Below, piece after piece: positions 45,781 through 56,049 of a stretch of 64,000 bases of DNA. Origin of the DNA: Schistocephalus solidus. Taxonomy: Eukaryota; Platyhelminthes; Cestoda; Diphyllobothriidea; Diphyllobothriidae. Under the pieces are notes generated by a model that worked only from the letters and a program-made list of their open reading frames with translations, was not told where the DNA came from and searched no databases. Within the stretch, counting starts at the first letter, position 1; each line of letters opens with the position of its first letter. The stretch is taken from assembly GCA_017591395.1 (NCBI GenBank), contig WEDG01005577.1, positions 143,980 to 207,979 on the forward strand, read 5' to 3'. A program made the position numbers and the translations under genes.

Positions 45781-45790
45781 TGAAAAAAGA

Positions 45791-46629
45791 CCCTCACAAC
45801 ATGATAACATAAAACCAACCCTTTAAAACCTTTCGGGCTCTACTTTTCTTCCACTATGTTTCACCTATAGCTGTGAAAACGAATTTGAAGTTATGTTATG
45901 CTTTGACTCAAACATTTTTAAATGTTCACCCTTTTTATATCGACTGTACAAATGCAATGATACCTTTACATTAAGAGAGCCATCAAGGGCAATGCATGCA
46001 ACCCTTAAAAATATAAAAATATACATATTGTCCGCAATACCATCTTTAGCACTTAGACCGACAGTTGCCCCATTTAAACGCAGTAATAAAGGCCTCCGTG
46101 AAATTTTCCGAGCCACACCACAAAACCAGTGTATTTAAATGAAAAAATACGCTTTCATCTTACATTGAAGACAAAGTATTGAAACCTCCACAAACTAGCT
46201 CGTTTCTTAATCCCACGACCTATATGGTACCCCGAAGTTATAACCTACGACAGATCGTCAAAACAACGTAAGTCCAACCCAAACTAAAAAGCGAGGTAGC
46301 GCATTCCTAACAAATCGCATGCTACCTTCTCCAAAACTAAAGTATTTGCTTTAAAAATAATTTTAAAAACTTGTTTTTTATCTCTGCCAGTTAGTAATAT
46401 ATTTTTTGCATTTTTAACATCATGTTTGCTTTACGTTATTCGAATGCGCAACAAGCCTGACGCATAGGCTTTGCCTTAGCTTGATAAAACGACTAGAACA
46501 AGACATTTTCTATTCTTCCTGTGTTCAAATCAGAATTTTGTTCGGACGTTAATAATTACCCCGCGTTTACAAAACCCCAGCTCAAGCAAAACTTCGTAAA
46601 AACATACTTTTAATCGAATTCTCAATTTT
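45791..46629. other. Probable 3' tail of the CR1-like element, then unannotated sequence
   Basis: A plus-strand frame at 45,893-46,138 is open for 81 codons with no known match. The remainder is AT-rich without supportable features. Confidence 0.4.
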
Positions 46630-47060
46630 TGTCTAGAAAATAAGCGTCTTAGCAACGCGGAACATGGTTTTCTAACTGGAAGCTCATGCGAAGTGTGTCG
46701 CTTAGCTTTTATCTACCTCGTCACTTCCCTTCGTAATGAGCATCAGTCAGTCGTCATGATTTACTTTAACCTGGACAAAGCCTTTGAAAAGGTACTACAC
46801 AGACGTCATCTAGTGAAAATGGAAGCCCTCGGCATCTTGCCTCCTCTCCTTGACTTCGTTGGTTCCTACTTGTTTAACCGCAACCAGAAGGACTTAGTAA
46901 GTATTAGCTACTCGACGCCTTAGCCTATCACGAGTGGCGTTTTTCAAGGCACGGTTCTAGGTCCCCTTCTATTCGTTCTATACATAAACAAAATTAAAAC
47001 TGTACTCTGAAATTCACAAAATTACGTTTACACTGACGATATCAACTGCATTTATTCAGT
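46630..47060 (+). pseudogene. Jockey-like RT palm fragment
   Basis: Reads NAEHGFLTGSSCEVCRLAF, then MIYFNLDKAFEKVLHRRHLV (motif A, YFDLxKAFDxVxH expected), KMEALGILPPLLDFVGSYLF, NRNQKDLVSISYSTP, a stop, ITSGVFQGTVLGPLLFVLYI (motif B) and VYTDDIN (motif C, usually YADD). It stops abruptly where the minus-strand CR1-like element begins. Style resembles the minus-strand RT at 52 kb more than the 44-kb copy. Confidence 0.75.
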
Positions 47061-48150
47061 TTGCCTTACTCACGTAAGCAAAGAATCTTTTCGAATTTCT
47101 TGGTACGTCTTTGACTATTTCTGACTCAAAGGCTGATCTTTCTTTCCTCAGAAGATTTTGTAGCCACTTTTGCTGTTTCTTAAAAGCCGAAAATTTGTAA
47201 GTTCTCCACAGTCTTATTTTCTTCTTGACATTCCTTTTTATTTCCGATATCAGACAGTCAGTTCGGGAGTCGCACAATCTCCTTTTAAGTGGCCAGCATC
47301 TCTTTACCAACAGCTGACTCCAGTTTCTAAAGAAGAAACAGTCAGCGTTGGGGTCAGGTACCTGTGCAGGGCTCCAGTCTATCTCATTCAGTAGTTCTTT
47401 GATTTTAATATAATTCCCTTTCCACACATTTATCTCCCTAACTGTTCGAAGAACGGGTACAGAAAAATGACTGTACTCCCAAGAAGGAACACAATGATCA
47501 CGTCGTCCAACGGGCGTGTGGGCACTTAATCCAGGGCTGCAATTTTCGTATCGACTAAGAATGAGATCCAAAGAGCTTGACTGTTGCCGATTTCAAAACC
47601 GTGTGTATATATTGACGTGTTGGGTCAGGAACTCGTCAGTTACCAATTGAAGTAATTTCTGTTCGAATGAATTTTCCGATCGCAAGCAGGACATTGATCC
47701 CAATCAATGTCTGGAGAGTTGAAAACTCCAAGTGTTTGCTATGGCAGATTTGATTGTCCTCCGTAATGTGTGCTTCATTCGTGTCCGTCAGCTGTCCTGG
47801 GGTTGCTATATCACGGGGCAAGGGGGAGGTCGGGTTGATTTGTGACTTTCAATTTACAACTAAGTATTTCGCAAAATGTGTTCCTATTTGGTGAGGGACC
47901 ATCTGGAATGTACTCAATGCCATGTCGTATGAACACTCTGATGGCCCCACCCTTATGTCCCTTTCGGGCCATGCGGACAAGCTGAAATCTGTCCAGCCTG
48001 CTTTCTGCATCTGCAATTTGTTCATGTAACCAGGTTTCTTTTAGACCTATGAAGGTGGGTTTTTAATGATCCTAGACCAGTCTGATTTCATCCATTTTGC
48101 TGAATAGACTCTGTAAATTTGTGTGCGTCATTGTCATTTTGTTTTTTCTT
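47061..48150 (-). pseudogene. CR1-like endonuclease and RT linker
   Basis: Nearly a full endonuclease: HTNLQSLFSKMDEIRLV, FIGLKETWLHEQIADAESRL, DRFQLVRMARKGHKGGAIRV, FIRHGIEYIPDGPSPNRNTF, CEILSCKLKV, then GVFNSPDIDWDQCPACDRK, SSLDLILSRYENCSPGLSAH, TPVGRRDHCVPSWEYSHF and the linker DVPRNSKRFFAYVSKAN. The ETW metal site and RDH (usually SDH) retain key residues, but GDFN has become GVFN, losing a catalytic Asp. A handful of stops and frame changes are present. The copy ends at about 47,060 before its RT. Confidence 0.82.
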
Positions 48151-48830
48151 CATCTCTGGAGATTGTTTGTTATTTCTTGTGCCTGACGAGTATTCCTGGA
48201 TATTTCGCAAGGTATATACGATCCCCTGTTTGGGTTAAAATATATAGGCATTTGGTAGGGTTGTTGACCGACGTGATTCCCTTAAATTTCACTGGATGCT
48301 CCCAAAAAAACGAGCGCAATTTTTCTGTGATTTTTTGTCTTCTATTTTCAGGTTCGTTTCACTCGCATTGACGTCTTTTCAATTCGATAACCAGTGTCCT
48401 CATTTTAATCCAATCGATGGGAGATTAGTCCGGCAGAAACACATTCTACAACGATTGTCTCGTATCTAGAACTTTCGAGACAGCAATAGATGTACCTGCT
48501 GTTTGCTTTCCAAGACGACTTTCAACAGTCTTGATCGCACTTTCTGCATAGCATTTCTAACGAGGGGCCAATTCGTAAGACTTTTTGGATTTCGACTACC
48601 ACACCGGGTTCGTGAGTATCATCCAATACATTTTGGAATTTCAACAGATTTTGTGTTAACCTTTTCTTGTGGGATCTCCCCAATAGCCTCGAGAACTTCC
48701 TGAACTGCAAGACAGAATGATCTGTCAGGGAGAGAACTTGTGTCTGCCTCCTGCTTTCTTTTACAGATAGAGGGTTGGATCATACACTGTATAACTGCCT
48801 TTATTACTGTGTTGGAATTGGGCTTCATCG
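48151..48830 (-). pseudogene. Probable ORF1 remnant preceding the endonuclease
   Basis: Open pieces at 48,522-48,710 (GVVVEIQKVLRIGPSLEMLC) and 48,619-48,828 (SFCLAVQEVLEAIGEIPQEK) precede the endonuclease on the same strand, where ORF1 is expected. Sequence similarity to other ORF1 fragments in the window is not obvious, so the assignment is positional. Confidence 0.35.
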
Positions 48831-48929
48831 GTGCACCTGCTGGTTCATCTTCACATATGGATTTGCATTTTTCAAACGGCGCAAATTCTTTTATTTAGAA
48901 TAAAGAATTTATGTAAAGTAAGAGACGGG

Positions 48930-49370
48930 AAGGCACGGTCGAAACAAACATTATTACCGAAATAAAATTTTGACAATATGTGCAGATAAAACCTACAAAT
49001 ATGTAATAATGTAGCAAAACTTGTCGAGTTAGGGCAAAAGTTAGCGATTTTTTGAAAGTAATTGTGAACCAGAAAATGGCCAGTGAAAAAATTCCACCTT
49101 GAAAATGGAGGCAGAGTTCAATAAGCCTCCATTTTCGAAAAGAGGGTAGGAGAAAAAACTGCTGAGGAAAATGAGGTTAGCTGGTTGATTCGGCTAATAA
49201 AGCATTTCAGGATTAGACAATGAAACGTCGATATGGTTTGTTCTTGACCGCTAAGTCGCATGAAACAAAGTCTCGCGAAAGGCGTTAGTGGATATGAGGA
49301 CTTAGCATCTCAGGATCCAGAATTGAATTCTGATGGTGGAAGGTATCCAACGAAATGGGAGCATTATTGA
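48930..49370 (-). repeat. Hairpin-bearing repeat module, copy 1
   Basis: Shares with 55.6-56.0 kb and 61.19-61.49 kb the strings ATGTGCAGATAAAA, ATGTAATAATGTAG, AGTTAGCGAT, GTGAACCAGAAAATGG and GGAGAAAAAACTGCT. Its hairpin is GAAAATGGAGGC (49,101-49,112) against GCCTCCATTTTC (49,125-49,136), a perfect 12-bp stem with a 12-base loop. Strand is assigned from the CR1-sense orientation of the two copies inside CR1 elements. Similarity with the 55.6-kb copy extends to TCCAGAATTGAATTCTGAT near 49,316-49,334. Confidence 0.7.
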
Positions 49371-49439
49371 TTGTGAAAGTCCAAATGACTTCCATTGTTT
49401 GAGCGACTGGTGGTAACAGGAGACATCATGGTCCCTGGG

Positions 49440-49720
49440 GACTCGAGGTAGAGAAACATTGTTTCAAGAAGGTCCCTTAAATAATCGATGGTCCGTTCTC
49501 CGAGTCATAGATAAAGCTGATCGGTAAAGCTGAGGAGAATAAAAGGTTAACAGAATCAGTGTTAAGATAAATGTGCAGTCTTCGCTTGAATGCAGATTGA
49601 CTAGTAAACGACTTAATTGCAATTGGCAAGTTATTCCGAAGAAATTTTTACGAAGAAGCAAAGGATAGAGAGCGTTAGATGTGAAAGATGCAGGAGGAGG
49701 TATAATTATTGCTGCATTTA
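49440..49720 (-). pseudogene. C-terminal end of a Jockey/CR1-like RT
   Basis: Minus-strand reading gives FRNNLPIAIKSFTSQSAFKR, then RLHIYLNTDSVNLLFSSALP. It aligns with the common end of these RTs (WNxLPxxIxxSxSxxxFKRRLxxYL). The preceding residues (NALYPLLLRKNFF) sit in an adjacent frame, so at least one frameshift is present. It may be the 3' part of the element whose RT is at 51.5-52.45 kb, separated by later insertions; that link is inference. Confidence 0.5.
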
Positions 49721-50249
49721 TGAGGTTATAAGGAAGATTAACGGGGGGAATGACAGAAAGCTTGGGGAGATTTGAGCCATTATTAAGTAGAAAAGGAGAC
49801 AAAAGTCTGAACCAAAGTAATTTAAGCTTTGTCAGCTAGCACCTAGTTGAGAAGGAAGTATTTGAAAGAAAAGTTTTTTTGGGAAATTTCTTCGGACATT
49901 TTCCATTAAAGAACGGCTAGATTCGTTCATCAAACCGAATAAATGACAGCAAAATTAAAGAACAGGAAGCACAAACATACGATAAAGTCTTCATTTAAAT
50001 TCATGTAGGTAGAAATTATAAGACATAAAGCCACAAAGCTGAGCAGCTTTGACCATTATTCTATCAGCGTGAGGCGAAAGATCTTATCGCTTGGTAGAGG
50101 CACTCACATCTGATTAAACATACTGGACAATCGAATAGCCCGCGATTGGCTCTACACCTGTCGAATGAGCACTCAAAAATCCATAAGTGACAGACTATTT
50201 TTGACCCAAAATTCTTAACACGAAACATTCAATTTAATACCGTAAAGTT

Positions 50250-50345
50250 ATTTATTTTCGTATTTTGCTTCTTCTTTGCCTTCGAAAACCGTTTTTTACT
50301 TAAAACAAACTCCTTGTTTCGCACTCTGTGACACCAAGCAAAAAA
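50250..50345 (-). repeat. Short segment matching the 5' part of the 54-kb CR1-like element
   Basis: On the minus strand, GCGAAACAAGGAGTTTGTTT, TAAGTAAAAAACGGTTTTCG and AAGCAAAATACG match GAAACGAAGAGTTTGTTTAA, AGTAAAAAAACCTG and TAGCAAAAATGAAG at 54,310-54,380. It is a short fragment; the flanks 49,721-50,249 and 50,346-50,451 show nothing else. Confidence 0.45.
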
Positions 50346-50450
50346 CAAAAACAAAGCTAAAGTGGCAGCAGAAAGAAGGAGTTTTTTTACAGGTTTTTCC
50401 TGTGTTCTATGAATATTGATGGCGTCCAAGAGTTGCTATATCAATGAAAC

Positions 50451-50451
<1 letters not shown>

Positions 50452-50539
<88 letters not shown>
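50452..50539 (+). repeat. (ATT)n microsatellite
   Basis: About 29 uninterrupted ATT units, ending two bases before a CR1-like RT fragment begins. Confidence 0.97.
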
Positions 50540-50540
<1 letters not shown>

Positions 50541-50960
50541 GGGGAGTGTGCGTTCATCACTACGATCTACCAGAGAGGTTCACGACTGGACTGTGAAAAT
50601 TACCACCCTATACATTAAACTTGCAGTGTGTAAAATAGCGGAGCGTATTATCAAGAGGTATTGAATAAACTCTCTGGAAAACAACAAAATATCATGCGAT
50701 GTCCAACACGGCTTCCGTCCGGGACGTTCCTGTCTCACAAGTTCTCTTCAGTCGCACGAGAACTGGACAATGGCCATAGATAAGGGTTATCCAGTTGATA
50801 AAATATTTGTCGACTTAAGACAGGCCTTTGATAGCGTACCACATAGGCTTCTTTTACAGAAGGTTGTGACGTAGGAATTCGAGAAAAACTTTTCAATTGG
50901 ATGAAGAGTTTCTTCGCTTTCAGAGTACAGAGAGTTGTTGTCGGTTTACTCTAGCTTGAA
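50541..50960 (+). pseudogene. CR1-like RT fragment, sister of the 44-kb copy
   Basis: Shares REVHDWTVKITT, CKIAERIIKRY, NNKISCDVQHGFRPGRSCLT, SLQSHENWTMAIDKGYPVDK and IFVDLRQAFDSVPHRLLLQK with 44.46-44.82 kb. Motif A (VDLRQAFDSV) keeps both Asp positions, unlike the 44-kb copy. Stops follow RY and VVT, and the copy ends at about 50,960 before motif B. Nucleotide identity is high (GATGTCCAACACGGCTTCCG in both), pointing to fairly recent common origin. Confidence 0.85.
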
Positions 50961-51489
50961 ATGGTCAGTTCTAACGGTAAGCATTGGCTGCATTTGCCGA
51001 TGGAGGCGTGCACTTGAGCACACAATTTAGGTCCGAACCGCCACAAATGTAACATTTTCCGCATGAAACCCAGGCAGACAAGGCACATGCAAGCAATTTG
51101 AAAGCCGGCTACCATATCAATGGGCAGAACCTCGAGAGGTGATCTACCCTTGTGATGTGCATCCACACTTCTCAATCGAAAGTATCTGTCATCTCGCAGT
51201 TGGCCACTGAAAGTGGAAAAGGTCATGTTTTCATAACATCTATAAGCGTATTTTTCGATTAAGCACCCGAGGTTTCTGACGGTTAGCGGCATCAAATCAC
51301 TTTCGGTCCACATTTTTTATTAAGAAGCTGGTTTGAACAGTGTCCTATTTTATTTAAGAATATATCTGTTTTATTATGTGAGAAAGTTTTTGGCTTTTTT
51401 AAAAATTCAACTGGCTATGACTTTGCTAATACAATTAAGGAGAGTCTTCCATATAATCGCATATCTTATGGAATAGAAGTTTGATCATT

Positions 51490-52450
51490 GGGCTTTTTTA
51501 AATTTGGGAATTCTAATGGTATTTTCGTTATTTCTGTTGGCTTGAGGGCCGTTGTGATTTGTTAGTATCTTGGTCGTGTGTGACCTTGAACACGAAAATG
51601 AAACCATATTGGAGTCTTCTGATACAAAGGGGCCGAAGACTATATCTATTATATAAGTCAATATATGAAAATTGTATGCCATCACATATGGACAAAGATC
51701 TGGTAAAACGTCTTTTAATACCTTTTAATTTCTTCCGGCCATCTGAGGGCATTGTACCAAAGAAAATTAAGCAGTAATACAGAAGTCATAATACGTAAAT
51801 TTTATAAAGATATGTCTTTAGAGTACTGAAGGTGAATTTTTTTACATAGGAATCCGCATAGGCGAGTGGCTTTTGGTGATATTTGTTTAACGTGGAGGGA
51901 GAAGTCAGTAGTATTTTTATAGCTCAGTCCTAGGTACTTTATAAAAAGTGATTCTTTTAGTTCTTGAATATAAAAATTATGGGTGGCTGTTTTTGTGGAT
52001 CAAAGATAATCAGATTACAGTATGTCGCTGAGAATGGCATTTGCCATTGTTTACTCCAGCTATTAATCTTTTTGAGATCCGCTGCGATGGTAGTGGGCAT
52101 ATTAATCACTGTCAGCTCATTATACGCATACGGGAGTTTAAGACCGTCTGCAGATAGAAATGTTTTGGCAGTGGTCGATATCGCCGAAAGGTCCTGAATA
52201 TATATGAGAAAAAGAAGGGGACCTAAGATGGTGCCCTGAAGCACTCCACTAGTAATAGGAGACAGGTCTGATACAACGTTTCGAAGCTGCAGCACTTGAT
52301 GTCCGTTTTGGGAATAAGATGTGAAAAAGTCAAGTAGGGGAGGCCAAATGCCATGGCTTATTATCTTCGTTATAAGCCTTCTATAGGGGGACTTTGTTGT
52401 AGGCTTTTTTGAGATCGAAGTATACTGTGATTATCATATTTCCTTCATCT
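51490..52450 (-). pseudogene. Jockey-like RT, palm and thumb, broken
   Basis: Begins with motif A MIITVYFDLKKAYNKVPL (52,383-52,437), continues QLRNVVSDLSPITSGVLQGT, ILGPLLFLIYIQDLSA (motif B), FLSADGLKLPYA (motif C; ADD reads ADG), AADLKKINSWSKQWQMPFSA and CNLIIFDPQ, and ends in the thumb with IDLYNRYSLRPLCIRRLQYG and FIFVFKVTHD. Stops separate several blocks. The altered ADG would abolish polymerase activity. Confidence 0.8.
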
Positions 52451-53123
52451 CTGTTGCTGGAAATGAATTCCAGAAAATTGGGATTACAGGACTGACATGA
52501 TTTCTTACCCTGCTAGCACATGGCGCCATCATAGGTGGGGCTAGGCTGGGCTGTGGCCCCACGTGCTTTGGAGCACATTTTATATTCAGGAACCCCACAT
52601 TTCGTGAATGCTTAACACCGCAATGGAAATCAATATCACCTGTATGTGCGTATATTTTCGTACTAAAATAAACTATTTATCGTAAAATATTTAATATTTT
52701 TCGATAAAATTGTTCTCTAACCGTAGTTCATTTGAGCATGAATAAAACTATAGCTTTGTTTAAGTCGCAGAGAGCAGATCTGCTCACTGCGTCATGTGCT
52801 CAAGGCCGTGACTACGCAGTGCTGCCTATACAGGCCCGTATATTTTGCGTGTTTACCCTTTGTGGTACATAATACACTGCGATTTTAATGTTCTATAATA
52901 ATCTTTCAGTTATTTTTCTCCTAGTGCTATAAGTAAATTAAGTAAGCAAGAGTGGATTTTGGAAGAGACTTAAGCCCACCATTGTAAACAATAATTAAGT
53001 AGTATGACATTACGAAAGTGTTATTATTCCAGTAAGCTTTGGCATCACATGTATCTACCACCATTTTTATTACCGGTATTTATTGTCAAAATCGTTCAAA
53101 TGTTTTATTTATAATTTTTTTAT
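52451..53123. other. No gene recognised
   Basis: AT-rich, with a short GC-rich interval at 52,500-52,570. No motif seen. Confidence 0.5.
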
Positions 53124-53940
53124 ATGAACAGGAGCCAGCCAAATGTGAGGGAGCTCTTGGTCGATGACCTGATATCCGAGTTGTTACGAACTACAGCAAC
53201 AAGCCTATGCGGATGTTGCCAAGCCCTTGCCACCATACAGGGCTCTTCCGTCGGTATCTTAGCCATGGGACAGAGACAGAGTCACGAAATCGGTAACCAG
53301 ACTACTCAATTGCAGTGGGACCCTCTGCAGCCCAGCACTCCTTTGTGCGGCTCTCTTCGGTCTCCTCGGCACAAGAACTGGAGGCAACAACGTGGTCTCA
53401 GAACCATCCCCCATTTTCCCCCGGTGTTTATGCGATCACTTCCGGCGAGGAAGATGATTAATATTAGGTGACACTCACTCATTCCTCTTGTGCCTACCAA
53501 AGCTGGTGGACCCAGAGGAGAAGACATAATGTTCAAGTTTGGCCTTCTATGCCAACTATTAGACATTCGCCAAGACCAAGCTGTTCCCCACCATCCTCAC
53601 TGCATAGATATTTTCCCAATCAGAGGACTTCTAGTTATTGTCCAGCACAAAAGACAGTTCTATGACGTTCGGTGACAATACACAGATGTCACCATCTCCT
53701 GTCGTTCTGTTTTGCCTCACGATGCAACCCATTCCAAACATTCCCACCTTTATATTGATCTGGATCACACAGGTAAAGGTCGGATAGATAAAGTTACGCG
53801 ACAGATTTTGTATTGCCCAAATCAATGGTGCGTCATCTAAGACCTTCGCAGCACTTGCCCCGTATGTGTGGCAGTCAAAGCTCCCAACCCTGGACAACAC
53901 GCATCACTGCATCCCATTCAGGCAGGTTAACCGAACGAAG
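53124..53940 (+). other. Unrecognised open frames
   Basis: Two consecutive plus-strand frames (53,124-53,471 and 53,490-53,675) and a minus-strand frame (53,631-53,900) are longer than their surroundings. The plus-strand pieces contain VRELLVDDLISELLRTTATS and EDIMFKFGLLCQLLDIRQDQ; I match neither to a family. The interval may be another decayed element. Sequence from 53,941 to 54,280 shows nothing supportable. Confidence 0.3.
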
Positions 53941-54639
53941 AACTCGTAGAAGAAGTTACAACAAAGACTGAGTCGTTGCATGAGTCTTACAAGTCTCTCT
54001 GTGGACTATTTTTGCCCATCGTCCGTTTATTTAAGATTTATAAATCAAACGAATCCGCATAGAATTCTAAGAGACATGGAAAATTGAAACGCTCAAGACT
54101 GAAGGCCGGCGAACACAATCTGGCTATTTTCAAAGGGAAGGTAGTCAAAAAGAATACGAATTTTCCATTAAATAGGTTTATTAAATAGGTTTATTGATTT
54201 TGCACTGCTTAGGCGCCGTCAAATCCTTAGAACGCATGAAAAAACCTAAAAAAACTCCTCTTTTCATTAAACACTTAAGCTTTGGTTTGTTTGTTTGCTT
54301 AAATAGCAGTGTTCGAAACGAAGAGTTTGTTTAAAGTAAAAAAACCTGTTTTCCAAGGTTAAGAAATAGCAAAAATGAAGTCAAAACAGCTATACAGAAT
54401 GAAGATGAATGTATCAGGGAAATAATGTTCTAAGGACAACGGCAGCCACCTAACTAAAGCCAAAACCACCAGGGAACAAATTGCCCAAAGAGATGTCAGA
54501 ACTGATTCCGTAACGCCCAGCGTTCTCACTAAAGAAACAAGAGTTACCGAAAATCATCAAGAAACGGAAAGACATACAACCTTGACGTTAGAGGAGACGC
54601 AGTTGGGCCCATAAAATTGACAAACGCAACAGGAAATTT

Positions 54640-55320
54640 GGTTGGCGCAAAATTTAAGTGCTTGTATACAAATGTACAAAGCCTTTTATCAAAACTTGAT
54701 AAGTTAAAAATTTGCCTTGCCGAAGTATCTCCAGATGTGATAGCAGTAACCTAAACCTGGCTGTCGGGCAGTATTCGAGATAGCGAAATAACATTGTCTG
54801 GATACCAAATATATCGGAGGGACAGAGAAAACCGACAGGGTGGTGGAATAATTGTGTATGTGAAAGACGTGCTAATAGTATCTGACAAGACGAGCAAGTT
54901 TGCGTGCAGCACGGAAGCCATATGGGTGAACATCAAGGCTCTTGGCTCTCCATGTCTGGATGTCCTCATTGTCTATCGGCCACCTAGGATAGACCGAGTC
55001 GCGGACACCCACTTGTTGGAACAATTAGAAAATTTCTCCAGTCGACTTATGTCATGATTATGGGTGACTTCAACGCACCAGGAATTAACTGGAGCACTGT
55101 TCAATCATTATGCCCGAAATCGACTTTTGATTATGATTTTCTCCAAAAGACCTTGAAGGCACTCCTCACACAACATGTCCTTTTCCCCCACCAGAACACG
55201 TGAAGGACAAAGGGCTAACTGTCTCGACCTGGTTTTTCACGAAAACAGCAGGCAGCATTGACGAGATTATTTCAATGCCTCCCGCTCGGTCGTAGTGATC
55301 ATGTAGTGCTTATGTGGGAC
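54640..55320 (+). pseudogene. Endonuclease of the 54-kb CR1-like element
   Basis: Reads GAKFKCLYTNVQSLLSKLDK, LKICLAEVSPDVIAVT, a stop where the metal-site Glu should be (T-stop-TWLSG instead of TETWL), then DSEITLSGYQIYRRDRENRQ, GGGIIVYVKDVLIVSDKTSK, EAIWVNIKALGSPCLDVLIV, YRPPRI, and after a frame change MGDFNAPGINW, TRTREGQRANCLDLVF and PLGRSDHVVLMWDF. Most catalytic residues are present, so this is among the better-preserved endonucleases here despite one stop and two frame changes. Confidence 0.83.
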
Positions 55321-55334
55321 TTCTCCTTATTCTC

Positions 55335-55585
55335 CGACGATGTCCACCGTATGCTCCATGGGAAAGTGGAGCAGGGACGGTGACTTGTGTGTTATTTAGT
55401 TTAAAGTGATAGAAGACATGCGCTGCATCTACCGCACTCTCTCCTCCTCCCCCACATGAGCCCTGTGTCAAGAAAGAGTCAAGAAGACCGGAGGCGGGAG
55501 AGGACTCAGGTGGCTGGCGCGGCCGGAGCCACCCTTGGGCGTACCACCACACCTGGCTCGGATCCCACATTCGGTGGTCCACAGT
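55335..55585 (+). repeat. SINE-like interspersed repeat, copy 5, inserted in a CR1-like element
   Basis: Well preserved: CGACGATGTCCACCGTATGC, GGTGACTTGTGTGTTATTTA, CGCTGCATCTACCGCACTCT, GAAAGAGTCAAGAAGACCGG, CAGGTGGCTGGCGCGGCCGG and CACCACACCTGGCTCGGATC. It interrupts the CR1-like element directly after the endonuclease, showing it moved after that element was in place or was carried along with the adjoining module. Confidence 0.8.
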
Positions 55586-55589
55586 CTAA

Positions 55590-56035
55590 AATGCTACCGT
55601 TTATTTGGATACTAACCATAATCAGAATTCAATTCTGGATCGTAAGATGCTGAGGACTTAAGTTTATTGACGCATTTTCGTGAGATTTTGTTTCATACGC
55701 CTAAGTGATCAAGAACGAATCATCTCGACGTTTCATTATCTCATTCTGAAATGCTACTGCAGTATTACCCTAATCTATTACCTGACCATTTTTTCCTAAG
55801 CAGTTTTTTTCTCCTACCTTCTATTCAAAAATGAAGGCCTATTGAACTCTGCCTCCATTTTTAATGCAGGAGTTTATTTTCACTGCCTATCTTTTCTAGT
55901 TCACCATTAATTTCAAAACATCGCTAACTGTTGACATAGCAGGACAAGATATGTCTACATTATTAAGTATTTGTACATTTTATCTGCACACATTGTCATA
56001 ACTTTATTTCGTTACTAATGTTTGCTTAGACAGTG
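55590..56035 (+). repeat. Hairpin-bearing repeat module, copy 2 (CR1 sense on plus strand)
   Basis: Inverted relative to the sequence of copies 1 and 3 as printed. It starts near TCAGAATTCAATTCTGGATC, contains the hairpin AAAATGAAGGC / GCCTCCATTTT (about 55,828-55,861, one mismatch) and ends at TTAGACAGTGCCTTGCCAGT. It is followed by AAATATAAATTCTAATTCTA, a short AT repeat of the kind seen at CR1 3' ends. Confidence 0.7.
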
Positions 56036-56049
56036 CCTTGCCAGTGCTA

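Larger units (their letters stand above)
42730..45790 (+). mobile_element. CR1-like non-LTR element, nearly complete but internally deleted
   Basis: The longest plus-strand CR1-like copy: ORF1 remnant, second half of the endonuclease, RT and C-terminal domain in the right order. The N-terminal half of the endonuclease (about 0.5 kb) is missing between 43,330 and 43,350. Stops and frameshifts occur in ORF1, before motif B and after the thumb. A second, shorter copy of the same subfamily lies at 50.5-50.96 kb with strong nucleotide identity in the fingers. Confidence 0.85.

Noticed and set aside
46980..47130. Twin-priming inversion
   Set aside because: The two segments meet by their 3' sides and come from different RT lineages; twin priming would join 5' sides of a single element.
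22236..50539. Tandem short repeats as a possible CRISPR array
   Set aside because: They are simple microsatellites and minisatellites with no unique spacers, and the genome is eukaryotic.
53306..53900. Minus-strand frame SFDCHTYGASAAKVLDDAPL as an RT C-terminus
   Set aside because: A faint resemblance to the FxxAAPxLWNxLP ending was considered, but no WNxLP or FKRRL follows.
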